Part shown: positions 22,274 to 33,133 of the stretch, in pieces
How the letters are laid out: every line of letters starts with the position of its first letter
Position numbering within the stretch: position 1 is the first letter of the stretch
NCBI RefSeq assembly: GCF_964355755.1
Contig: NC_092677.1
Span: 6,205,001-6,269,000 of the forward strand
DNA length: 64,000 nt
Origin: Antedon mediterranea
Lineage: Eukaryota; Echinodermata; Crinoidea; Comatulida; Antedonidae
Reading direction: 5' to 3'
The notes under the pieces: model-generated
Seen by the model: only the letters and a program-made list of their open reading frames with translations
The model's database searches: none
Told to the model about the DNA's origin: nothing
Made by a program: the position numbers and the translations under genes

Positions 22274-25200
22274 TCAAAATTTTTTTCTTTTTGTCTTCAC
22301 TGGAACGTTCTTGAATAATTCATCAGCTATTTGACTAAATTCACATTTGTCTTCATCAGCCTTCAATGTGTAAAAGAGAAATAATTACCAACACTTAAAA
22401 ACACTATTTTATATAGAAAAAGTTTAAACAAATAAAACTATGGTACTTGGTAATGAATACCAATGAGTAGGCCTATTAACATAGCCTTTTTTGCCATTGT
22501 AATCTCAATGGGCCCTCACTAAATGAATACCTACCTGACCTCGAAACATTTCCTTCACATCTTCCGGCACCTCGTTGTAATGAGTGACAAGATCATCGCC
22601 ACCAATGATGCGTGGCATACTCTGTTGCCCAGGATATGACCCCTAGTTAAAATGAACAAATTTCAGTCAATAATGTGGAGGAATTGGAAAATGCTTCTTT
22701 AACTCGGTTTTGCCAGATTCTAGGTTTTGGCAACAACCAATAACGCAATACTGTGGTGTACTGCTGAGGTTTGAGGTCACTGATGTAGGGACACTAAGTG
22801 GCCCTCTAACGCTGTCATATTCTAATGCATTTTTCCCTCCGGACCTTGCTCAGCCAGAGAGCGCTCATACCTGCTATGCCTCTGAATAAAGTACCCCTAC
22901 TGTAGGCCATCATAATTAAAAGTTCCATGGTTGATGGCCAGAGTGGGTTTGATGTCTTGAAATAATAACATAACTAAAGCATAAACTACAATATTTAACA
23001 TAATTATTTTGTAAATCTACCTTTTTAAAACGCTTGAAGTTTTTGACATTTAACAGCATAACGTCTTGATTTTGAATCCTGTGGTTATTTGGTCGACGGT
23101 AAACCAGTACAGTTTCACTTGTCTTCACTAAGTTAGTGGGGAGATCGTCTAATTCTGGTTTTATAGCATCATCAGGGCTAATCTTGAAGCATTCCTGGTT
23201 AAAAATACAAAAATTTGTAAATTCAATATTTAATTTAAAAAACAATACTGGTTTGTTTAGGCACATGTTCACATCAAGCATACATATTTATTATAAAATA
23301 TTGATTGTTATAAAAACAGTGTTAAATGAATGTTGTGAGTTCAAACATCATTAAAACATATTAGAAAACATTAGTTTTTAATCTTCAACAATTTTCAACA
23401 TAAAAAACATAGAGAGAAGAGTATGTCTGTTTCAACAAAAAACACACACAAAAGCACAATTTGTTTACACAATAAAATGTTCAAAATAAACAAGAGAAAA
23501 GAGAGAGAGGAGGGTATGTGCCATAAACTATTAAACAAACAATAACATGTGAGTGTGCTGTTAAATAGTTTATGAATTGCTTTAATTATGCTATATTATT
23601 TTTAACACCAAATTGTTAGAAATTGTAGTAAATTTTTAAAGAATTTAAATACTCTCACCAATTTGTTGCCTTGTTCTCTGTATGGTACTGTACTAATGTT
23701 TTGAGTTTAGGAAAACTATTTAAAACATAGATGGTCATTCCCACTCTCTACAGTAAAGCCTCCATCTATTCCAATGGGAGACTCATGAATGAAAGCCTAA
23801 TTAATAGAGGAGACTAAATTGGGAGAGCACACATGTTTTCTGTGTATTTACTACTGTATATACAAAACTATATATTGAGTATATATATATTATTATTTCT
23901 GCAATGCCCTCTTCTCTCTCACTTCCCAGTATTAAGTAAACTATTTTATTATTAACATCTTTAAATGTGTTTAAACTTAATGTGACCAAAAAAAGTGATG
24001 TGCCGATTTTTGGACACAATGACATCATATCAAGTATTTGGGCACATTTTTTTTGGTCAAACGAGTTTGAAAAAAAAAATAGATAAATAAATTTAAAATT
24101 TAAATGAACATTAAGTTGAGAATGTAGTAAATATTTCTCACTTAGTCTCTATCAAAATTATCAGACTAAAATATATAAGTTTTATTTAATTCGACAATTA
24201 CAGTAAATTAAACTCCTAGAAACTTTTATCTGTGACAAGGGTAAAACAAGTCTGGAAAAACTAAATTGAAACAATATTTCATGTAATAGATATTTTATTA
24301 ATTGAAGAATTGAAAAAAAAAATGCAAAACTAATTGACTGAAAAAAACATATTTCTATATGGAAAAAACAGCTTCATTCTTTATAAAAACAAACTCATTT
24401 TAATCATCTTGTAAAACTTCCTCTGTACTCAAAAGGTCGCGATCCTCTAGTTATTGGGAGCATTCGATTTATGCTATGTACAAGAAATGATGTGCCTCGC
24501 TTATTCAAGTGGAGACCATGCCAAGTAAATTTTGTAGAATCAATGCCATTTTCATTAGTAAAAACACTGGTATGGTCGATGAACAACTCTCCATATTCAT
24601 TCTTCAACATATCGTTAGCCTTCGAAACGCATTCATTGTAATTAAGGTTGTCTGAGCGAGGGCATATGCCTGATATAAACACATGGCCAGATATTTCCTG
24701 CTTAAGATGAGATGTAAACTCCTGGAAATCCTTGCACAGGTTATCCACTGTAAAACCATAATTACTGCAATCATTCGTACCAGCATGGATAACTACATTC
24801 ACCACTTTTGTCAAATCAATTTTCTTGACAGCTGCGAAGATTTGACGAACAACGGCCCCTCGCATACATTTGATAGAAGTATCAGCTAACCCATAGACGT
24901 TGATATGTTTTATCATTGAGTCACCAATAATAAAATTCTTCGTAGTAATAACCTCATCAAATGACCTTTGTCTCGAAATATTCTTGTTAGAGCTATGTGT
25001 TAATTCAATGTTCACTAAAATAGTTGACTTTTCTTCCGCCGAAAATACCTCTCCTCCTTCACTTTCAGATGAAGTATCAAATGAACGCCTCTGTCGGTAA
25101 GTGGATAAAGGATTGACTGGTTTATTAAATAAATTCTTCTTTATTACCTGAGCTTGGACACTGATGAATCCACCAGACAAGGTCCTTGGGCGTCCTGCTT

Positions 25201-28200
25201 GGTGTTTGTTTTTTTCCGTCTCTGAATCTTCCTGAAAATACAAATTATTTTATTTTTTATTTCATGTCTTTAGGCAATGTGGCCAAGGATTACCAATAGT
25301 GAATTAATCACTGTCCTATCAGATAGGTGGTAATAATCCCCCTGATACAGGGGCTATTTTGTGAACCAGTTCACCGGGGTAACCCCCTACTCTTTTCGAA
25401 TAATGAACTGGGTTCTTTAAAGTGCACACAGGTTATAACTGTGTACACTGGACCTACGGTTTATAGTCCTTATCCGAGAAGACTTGTTCCACCACCAGAA
25501 CTAGGAGCGAGTCGGCCTCGAACCCTTGCCGACGTTGTTGGCTTTTTAGGTACAGTAAACGGCGCCCCTGCCTTAACCGCTCGGCCATTTGACTCGCTTA
25601 TAAAGGTGTGTTTTGAAAGAAAAATATTTCCATACATAGTTGCTTCATCATGTTTTTAGTTTACTAACTTGAGATGGTTACCAACCTACATGCAAAAAAA
25701 ACCTTAACCAAAGCTCTGTCTATACTATCAAACTTTACGCGACAATGTGATGTGCCCATATACTGTATACCCATGATGTCATATCAATACCATATTTGGG
25801 CACATCACACTTTTTGTAAACTAGTTTGATAGTGTAGACTAATAAAGCATATTAAATGATGCTACCACTTGCTACCTGTTTTATTAATTATTGTTCACAT
25901 GCAATAAAATATTTACTGCAAAAGACGAACAGGACCGAGAAATTAACAACTGAATACTGAAAAAAAACATACCTCAAATTCAATTTTAATTTTCTTTTTC
26001 CACAATCCAGTGCTGTCATCAGTATTACCACATTCCTTTCTCTTTGGTGTCCGCTTACTCTTACTTGTTGATGGTTCTTCAAGTGTCACATCTGGTTCCT
26101 TTGCCTCTCTGCTAGCTTGTCTTGAATCTTTACAAGTTTTTAACAAGTCAGACTTTCTTTTCCCTTTCTTTTCTTCTGTAGAATCTTTGTGCACAACTTC
26201 TTTTTCTGGAAACATATTTTCATCTGCATCATCTGAAGAAGGAATCTCTTTTTTATTTATTTCCATGTCAACCTCGCTTGCTGCTTCAGACAATGTGTCA
26301 GCATCAGTTGATGTTTCTATCAAGGTTGTTGAAGGTTGAAGGAAGGAGTTCAGGTTACTCTGTTTGCTATTTTTCTTCGTAACATTACTTTTAGGCAAGA
26401 GTTCTTTGGTTTTTGCTGCTTTAAGATTACTAGACATGGATTCATTTCTTTCTGTTTTCTGGGATTCAAAACGAGCCATTTTATTTGGAGATTGGAAATC
26501 ATGGTCCTGATCCTGTCTATTTCTAAAGAAGTATAAATTAGAAAAGAGAAATAAATTGAATATATATGAATCAAAATATTGCGATGCTTTAATGTGTAAA
26601 AAGAATATAAATATAAAATATCATGCAAACAAAATAGCAAATAAACCTCTTTTTGTTATCAGACTTTTCAAGGCGTGTTTCATCGATGATGCTCACTTCC
26701 CCAACAGCCTTTGTTCTTGCAATTCTTTTACTACTTTGTTGGGGTGTTTGTGTCTCAGGGGCTAGAACGACTTGGGTGTCAAGAGTCTGAGAAGCTCGTG
26801 CATACATAAGATTAAGCCCACCTAAGATGATCGAGAAAAAAAAAATATAGTTAATACAATAATATCCTATGAAAAGACACTCATTAAACACTGGCCTAGT
26901 ACTCCAACACAAACTGTTTTCTTTTGCCTTCCCTTAGGAAACATTAAATTGGCTACTGCCACCCACTTACTTTGAGACACTGCTGGGTTGCAATGAAGCT
27001 CTGTAGAACAGTAGAGGACTGCTAATCCAATCTCCTGGTTTTGAATAGGTCGCAAGTCACTCCTAAAATAACAAAGTAAATTCAAAGAATGAAGAGAATG
27101 AGGAATAATGGAACAAAATGAATGCATCATTCATTCTTTAAGCAAACAAAGAAAATAGGAAAGTGTCAATAAAGGGAGTAGGCTAACAGATGACAGATAC
27201 CTCTAAAACAGCTTCACCCCAATTTTCACACATATTTATTTTTTGAATACTTTTAAATAAAACAAAGTAGGTAATAAAGTACTAATCAAAGTCTACATCT
27301 AGTACACCTGTGACACGAAAGACATATTTGAATAGATAACGTGATGATGATGCAATTCTTATATTGCCTGGCAAGGCATTCCACATAAACACACCATTTC
27401 AGCTATGAAAATGAAAATGTCTTAATTTACTTACTGTTCTAAGATTGCATAAACTTTTCCAGCCCATTGCTGATGACTAGGCAACCCTGCCTGTGTGTCT
27501 TCATCAGGGCTTGAGCAAACTACACATGTACCAGACTGGGTCAAAACTTTAACATCTTTTGTGGGTTCATCCATTAACATGCATTGCCCACCGCCAAATG
27601 AAACAGCAGTCTTCATTGTAGTGTACTACAATGATAATACATCAGATTTAAAATTTAAATACAAATTAATGCTTTTATTGTAGAACTTTTTATTGAAACT
27701 TATAAACAATATTTTGGAATTTAAAACTAAATAAGTTTGAAAAAAAAAAGTATATATATATATATACTATACAGTTGGAGTGGGGAGGCATTCATAGGTA
27801 TAATAATAAAATAAATTGAATAAATTATGGGTAAAGTTTATTATAGATTTATTTTATTTTAATCAAAACCAACCGCGATAATTACGCCACTAACAGGTTT
27901 TATACAAACAAAGCCAGGAATGTTTAAAGCACCTTGATTAATCCTAACATTGATCCAGGGCTTCTCTCATCCAGTGCCCACATTGACCAGAGGTCTGAGG
28001 CAGATACTAGATGCAGGGACTGCAAGTCAGCAATAAAAATAGTGGGGGTGAGGATACTGCAAGTAACTAGGCAGGCATACTGTATTGTAAAATCTAACCT
28101 CTTTTTCGGTTAAAAAAACAAACTTTTTGTCTTTGAAGACCTTTTTCCTGAGTGGATTAGCCTGGAAAGATACTTCATCTTTGCGTATGTTAGCCTCAAC

Positions 28201-31200
28201 AACGTCCGGAAGGAATCTTCAAGAAAATTAATTAGCAAAAATAAACATCAAGAATTGAACAATATGGAAAATTACTAACCATATATACATGACCATCCAG
28301 TACATGTCATGTACTGTTTATATATAAAGTATCATCATTATGTCACGTAAAAAGTATACTGGAGAGTAAAATCTCTTGCACATTTAATAACACCTCTCTT
28401 TCAGGGAGTAGTAGCAATAGTAAGACTGTATTTTTATTAAATTTAAATAAATTTATTAAATTAAATGTACATACTGGCTGATATTTGGTAAACTAGTTTG
28501 ACTTTCTGCTGCTTTGATCAGTTTGTTCAGGTATTCCAAGGTAACTATAGGACAACAGGATACCAGAGCACAAATCACCTAGCATGGAGAAACAAATGAT
28601 ATTGTTAATTCTGAGCATTTGTTCAGTGGGGTTATGTCCATCTCAGCTGCCGGTTACAGAACACGATATTGTATTGAGCACCAGAAGTGCCCGTTATGGT
28701 AATAATAATAATAATACCACATTTATATAGCGCCCTTTTCATGAGTAATCATGCTCAAAGGCGCTTTACAAGCATTATTACCCCAGTATTTTTTTTGGGA
28801 TCAAACACGTATGGAAACATACTCCCATAATGCAGCCGGTAACCAGCGCAAAGTTGTGTGTAGATCTAACTGGGTACCCATTTATACACCTGGGTGGAGA
28901 GAGGCAACGTAAGTAAAGTATCTTGCCTACGGATACAAGCAATGCGGCGAGAGTTGGATTCGAACCTAATAATAATAAATGATAATAAATGAAAACTTAT
29001 ATAGCGCCGGTATCCTCCACCCATGTGGCGCTCATGGCGCTTTGTGCATTAACAACGTGCGAGAACATCAGCGAATAGCGACGTCTTTAGGTTGGTCTTG
29101 AAACTGTTTAGACTAGTTGAGCATTTAACTGTTGCTGGTAAGCTGTTCCATACACTTGCGGCCGCAACGTAAAAAGATCTCTGACCCCACTGATTTTTCG
29201 CTCTACGCTCTTGAAGAAGGTTTTGTGACAATGATCGTAGGCCTCTGCGGGATGATTCGTAACGATCCACAAGGTCAGATAAATAAGCAGGAGCACTGTC
29301 ATTTAGGATCTTGAATACAAACAACGCAAGTTTGTACTTAACACGTTGTTGAACAGGCAACCAATGCAAATCCATCAGGACAGGAGTTATGTGAGCGTTT
29401 GATTTTGTATAAGTTACAATTCTAGCTGCCATATTTTGCAAGCGCTGCAAACGTTGTATTTGAGATTTTGGTATGCCAAACAACAAGGCATTACCAATGT
29501 CAATTTTAGAAGTGACAAATGAGTGTACAATCAATTCAGCTGTTTTCTTGTTAAGATTACCGCGAATACGACCAAGGTTCCTAATCGATATGCATGCTGC
29601 TTTGGATACAGTTGTTATTTGTGCTTCCATAGTGAGATTACTATCCAGCATGATTCCCAGGTCTGACGATCGGTAGTCCAACGTCCAACACACTGCGCCA
29701 CACGCCCTTATGGTAGTGTAGCAGTGATGTATAGTGTACAATTCGGTTTTTTAATTCGGCAGCCGAGATGGATCTAACCCATTCAGTATACCAATAAGGC
29801 CAATTTTGCTTAACGGTGGCTTTACTATGGAATACTAACCTTCACTGTGACACTGATTTCAGACATCACAAGGTGTGTGCATTCTTTACTCCAGTTAGTA
29901 ACATAGTGACCACCCAATTTCAACAAATTAGCTTTCAAAACAGTTTTATTTGCACCAGACAATGAAGAACCAGCACAAACCAGTGGCTGATATTCAACTC
30001 TAACAAATAAAATTAATACAGTACTGTAAACATCCAAATGTAAAGATATCAGGTGGTTTCTCATGGCCAAACACAGTGTAACAATACACTTGGTCACATA
30101 CCACCTCACGGAGTGGAGTTGTGGCTTGGTGGTTATGATGCTTGGCTACCAATTCAAGGATCCTGTATATATGTAAGGATTTTTTCTAATGACAAATTAC
30201 AACTCGACTCCCAAAGACTTGTAATAAGACTTTGTTTATGTAGAGCATCTTGTGTATGTTTGTCTTGTGAACAGGATTGCCACTTTTAAGAAGGATAGTG
30301 AATGAATTCGCTTATGGTTATCCTTGGCAATTTGCCTAAACATATAATAAAATTAAAATACTTAGTTTGTTGATCTACATGTCATAAAGTAAACACACAC
30401 AATTGAAAGACTTTCTACCAAGCTTATACATAGGAAAACTCTCTAATTTAATACAACCTTTAAGTACTTTCTACCAACAGTAATTTTGTCTGCACCCTTA
30501 CCTCCAGGAGTTCGTACTAAGTGACCCAAACTCAATTTCGTCTCCATGTTTAAGGTCTGTTGAGCTATTGGTATTCACTTTTATCTTGTTGACAATTGTG
30601 CCATACTTGGAAGAGTCTTTCAGTGTGATAGCGGGTAGTCTTTCAGGATGTTTCTAGAATACGAATATTGTAGAAGGTGAACTGTATCACATCCAACAAA
30701 CTGGTGTGTGCAATTCAGATTCTTTAATCAAATTTTATTCATTCATTCTTTAATTCGTAAACAAGTAAATATATAAACAAAATAAATGAATACAACACTT
30801 TTAGTCGCGTCCAACCACGACTCTACAGCTCACTATGTCGGTCGGTTAACACTAACTCAAATTTGAGCATGCGACTGCAGCCATGGCCTTGTTAAAAAGA
30901 GTGGCCTAATATATAGATTGCGGTTTCTTCCAGTCAAATGCTTTAAGCCAAGTGGAAGAATTAGGTGCATATGCTATGTGGACACATTAATATCATGTTT
31001 ATAAACTCCTTAACCTACTAGATTGTCCTTTGAATGAGACACTGCAAAAGTAGCATGCTTCCTACTGATGGACTGGTCATTGGTGATGAGTATTGGGCAA
31101 CCTGATGATGAATAATACATTTGTTAAAGGGCTCTATTCTTAAACAAGAAGTTATGGCATTAAATATATCACACAATTGTTTGGTATATTTTGATTTAAC

Positions 31201-32870
31201 AATCATATTTCAGTTTAAACATGATACAGTACTATTTTAACCAAAGAATCTTACCTTTCCTCCCCACAATGCATTCAAGACCTACCAAAAAACTGTAAGA
31301 TTGATCTAAAAAAAAAAAAATTAAATACAGTAATTACTACTGTATTCATTGCAGCATTACATTATCAATATTTACATTATATAATAAGCATTTAAACCAT
31401 ACAAAATTAACAATTTTGTTCGACTAACACCCAGTACTGGTCACACCATTGACTTACAAATACATAAACTTCATTACTATACTAAACAGTACAAGACTAG
31501 TACTACTGTACTAGCTATCTAAGTCTAGGGATTAGAGGGCACCTTCTAGCCAGACTTTATTATTATTGGATTTATTTAGCTAGGCTGACAACCGCTCTAC
31601 TCATAGATAGTTTAGACTAGAGGGACTATCTACCTAACCTAGGCTAAGCTACTAGGTAAGATAGGACCTACTATTCCTCGCCATGCACTGGACTGTCACT
31701 TGCTTGACAGTCAGTGACTGGTGCGCAACAGGCGATCGGGTCCATTTCTTATGGGCCCAAACGTCTTATACGTTGAGCCCAATCGTCTTAGAGGTAGGTG
31801 TTGGTCCCGATAGTCTTAATCGTTGAGTTGAGCTCGACAGTTCCAACATTAGTGAAATATTGTGTTATTACAGTAATTTTGATCGTATGTGTGTGGGACC
31901 CACTGACTGTGCCTCCTCCAGCTTCCGGAGACTTGATTGGTGTGCTTTTATTTCATTCTATTTTGCTACCAAAAATATACCATCTAGCAGAAACAGGCCT
32001 TATGAATGGTTTAGTAATACTAATACTTATTATTATTATGCGCACAACACCATGTGCCAAATGTTAGAAAATGTGCACAGAAAAATTTAATATTAATAAA
32101 ACTAGGCTTATTCTTAAAAAATATTTTATAATTCTTTTACATACATATAGGCCTAGTAGTAGGCCCCACCCTAGCCTAGCTAGTTACTATGGTTTACTAG
32201 GCTAGGGCCTAGCAGTAGTACTAGGCCTACCTAGGCCGGATTTAGTAGTAGTCTACGCCTACTAGCTAGATAGAGGTAGGGGCCTAGAGAGGCTAGGCCT
32301 AGATTATGAATTATAATTACATTTGTATCATCACAATACATTCACTAACGAACTTCTTGAAAGAACACCTTATTTATTCAATTATTAATTCAATTCATTT
32401 TCGTGAGCCCAATCGTCTTTTAAACTTTATTTTAGAATGGGCCCGCAGGGAACATTTTCGCCAGTGTAGCGTAGCAAAAAGCTATACAAAACAACCTTAT
32501 TGCTACACATTTTGAAAATTGTGTAGCAAAAAATACAATACAAAACTATGTTTCTCGACTTAAAAATCAGTTTGATTAGCAATATTGCTAAACAAAATTT
32601 TTAAATGAAAATTTTCCCTGGCCCGATCTTCTAATTATGTTGGGCCTGAACGTTCACACGAGTTCAATCGTCTTGGAATGGGCCCGCCGATCGTCTGGGT
32701 TGGGTGAGCCCGATCGTCTGACAATAATCGCAAAGCCAGCTAGAGGGCCTAGCCACTAGGATATAAGAAGAGGTCTGCCTATCGGTAAACAGGCAACTTA
32801 TTTGCAGTGCAGATTTTAAAATGTCATACCACTCCTTAAACTCCGCAAAATCCACATCTTCCCATTTCAT
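22274..32870 (-). CDS. NBN: nibrin (MRE11-RAD50-NBN complex subunit), 14 coding exons
   Basis: Coding exons on minus: 32870-32830, 31292-31255, 31101-31019, 30653-30502, 29999-29840, 28578-28475, 28216-28099, 27625-27435, 27062-26971, 26821-26647, 26522-25973, 23194-23021, 22642-22535 and 22360-22274. All junctions are GT-AG and in phase, giving 690 residues (human about 754). The FHA domain shows VGRKGCPILITNDQSISRKH and LKDSSKYGTIVN. Tandem BRCT follows (KLGGHYVTNWSKECTHLVM; VICALVSCCPIV; AVSFGGGQC). A long acidic/basic linker leads to the MRE11-binding block (NVKNFKRFKK, MPRIIGGDDLV) and a C-terminal ATM-interaction-like FSQIADELF before a KTKRKK tail. It senses DNA double-strand breaks and recruits ATM. 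The first exon (MKWEDVDFAEFKE) is the least certain; it is supported by phase, donor and promoter position. Confidence 0.93.
23977..24075. mobile_element. degraded MITE of the TCTACACTATCAAAC family
   Basis: Retains GTGATGTGCC, GACATCATATCAAG, TTTGGGCACA and TTTGGTCAAACGAGTTTG from the central part of the family seen intact at 34949-35090. Terminal repeats are eroded. Located in a nibrin intron. Confidence 0.5.
24404..25231 (-). CDS. SGNH/GDSL hydrolase-like exon, possible alternative last exon of nibrin
   Basis: A 276-codon open stretch lies in the nibrin intron between exons ending 25973 and starting 23194. It begins at a good acceptor (ATTTGTATTTTCAG then GAA GAT) and its phase 0 matches the upstream nibrin donor, so splicing would append it in frame. 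It has its own stop at 24406-24404 and AATAAA on minus (24299-24294). Residues after an 80-aa Ser-rich linker form an SGNH fold signature: GDSMIKH (nucleophile Ser), RGAVVRQI, HAGTNDC, then WHGLHLNKRG where DxxH is usual, so the catalytic Asp appears replaced by His. Such domains are also found in retroelement ORFs, so a domesticated or inserted element is an alternative. The in-frame Met near 25243 lies in intron sequence and is not a credible start. Confidence 0.6.
   Translation of the reverse strand, partial: EDSETEKNKHQAGRPRTLSGGFISVQAQVIKKNLFNKPVNPLSTYRQRRSFDTSSESEGGEVFSAEEKSTILVNIELTHSSNKNISRQRSFDEVITTKNFIIGDSMIKHINVYGLADTSIKCMRGAVVRQIFAAVKKIDLTKVVNVVIHAGTNDCSNYGFTVDNLCKDFQEFTSHLKQEISGHVFISGICPRSDNLNYNECVSKANDMLKNEYGELFIDHTSVFTNENGIDSTKFTWHGLHLNKRGTSFLVHSINRMLPITRGSRPFEYRGSFTR
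25300..25597 (-). mobile_element. tRNA-derived SINE
   Basis: Read on minus, 25597-25507 is tRNA-like: a 7-bp acceptor pair (GCGAGTC/GACTCGC), A box TGGCCGAGCGGTTAAGGC and B box GGTTCGAGGCC. A non-tRNA body follows, with TTCGAAAAGAGTAGGGGGTT and a tail near 25320. Pol III promoter boxes are intact. Located between nibrin exons. Confidence 0.75.
25711..25848. mobile_element. palindromic MITE, TCTACACTATCAAAC family
   Basis: Begins AAGCTCTGTCTATACTATCA and ends TTTGATAGTGTAGACT. The centre contains GATGTGCCCATA and TTTGGGCACATCACAC. About 140 bp and non-coding; it lies in a nibrin intron. Other copies are listed separately. Confidence 0.75.
28696..28965 (-). mobile_element. SINE with LINE-like 3' tail
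   Basis: On minus it starts at a B-box-like GGTTCGAATCC (the A-box half is missing). It continues through TTGCCTCTCTCCACCCAG and GCATTATGGGAGTATG, and ends AAAGCGCCTTTGAGCATG...GGGCGCTATATAAATG plus (ATT)n. Its 3' tail resembles that of the adjacent LINE (AAAGCGCC...GGCGCTATATAAG), suggesting the LINE machinery mobilised it. Confidence 0.7.
28966..29700 (-). pseudogene. 5'-truncated CR1/L2-type LINE, C-terminal reverse transcriptase remnant
   Basis: An open frame down to 29049 encodes the thumb and C-terminal region of a non-LTR reverse transcriptase: LGIMLDSNLTMEAQI, LQRLQNMAARI, HITPVLMDLHWLPVQQR, and WNSLPATVK near the end. The catalytic FADD segment and everything 5' are absent. The 3' end is a GGCGCTATATAAG stretch plus an AATAAATG-type tail at about 28966-29000. 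It sits in nibrin intron 5, in the same orientation as the gene. Confidence 0.85.
30105..30350 (+). mobile_element. tRNA-like SINE, family C, copy 1
   Basis: Starts near GTGGCTTGGTGGTTATGATG, resembling a tRNA A box. Later tracts are GTAGAGCATCTTGTGTATG, TCTTGTGAACAGGATTGCCA and AGTGAATGAATTCGCTTATG, ending in an A-rich tail. The same order recurs at 42288-42470. It lies in nibrin intron 4, antisense to the gene. Confidence 0.65.
31725..32735. repeat. reiterated GAGCCCAATCGTCTT motif upstream of nibrin exon 2
   Basis: Variants of (G/T)(A/G)GCCC(A/G)ATCGTCTT occur near 31730, 31748, 31775, 31806, 32406, 32440, 32622, 32660 and 32707, some as GGGCCCGxx. They lie in nibrin intron 1, interrupted by a MITE. 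This may be a decayed tandem array; function unknown. Confidence 0.5.
32446..32620 (-). mobile_element. MITE with CAGGGAA termini and 5-bp target duplication (copy 2)
   Basis: Inverted relative of 8078-8256, with the same internal GTGTAGCAATAAGG and GCTATACAAAAC tracts in reverse. Ends CAGGGAAC and TTCCCTG. Flanked by GCCCG at 32441-32445 and 32621-32625. It landed inside one unit of the GAGCCC...GTCTT repeat. Confidence 0.8.
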
Positions 32871-33133
32871 TTTCCTTTCAATCTAGGCTATAAATCTCTC
32901 TCGTGTGCTCCCAAACCTCTCGCGCGCTCAAGTTTCTGAAAAAAACCAACCATGTGCGGGTTTTTTTCTGACGTATGACGTGACATCAGACGGCTAGAGT
33001 GTAGCTAGCTAGCTAGCTGCTACACAATTTCAAAATTAGAGGGCGATGTTTTATTTTTTTGTGTGTGGCCGCCGTCCGTATTGTTGAGCCGTACTGCACG
33101 GAAAGAAACATTTGGAAGAACATTTAATTGAAA
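32871..33133. promoter_or_regulatory. divergent promoter between nibrin and the Gln-rich nuclear protein gene
   Basis: Only 263 bp separate the two start codons, which face outward. The interval contains a CRE-like cluster TGACGTATGACGTGACATCA (32969-32988), an AGCT microsatellite (33003-33019) and no TATA box. The arrangement suggests a shared bidirectional promoter; co-regulation is inferred. Confidence 0.6.

Noticed and set aside
24404-24412. Treating the SGNH ORF as an independent intronless gene
   Set aside because: Its only upstream in-frame start lies on the intron side of a strong acceptor, so an exon model explains it better.
25507-25597. tRNA gene on minus
   Set aside because: Acceptor and A/B boxes are good, but it continues into a SINE body and tail and has extra bases between acceptor and D arm; annotated as a SINE head.
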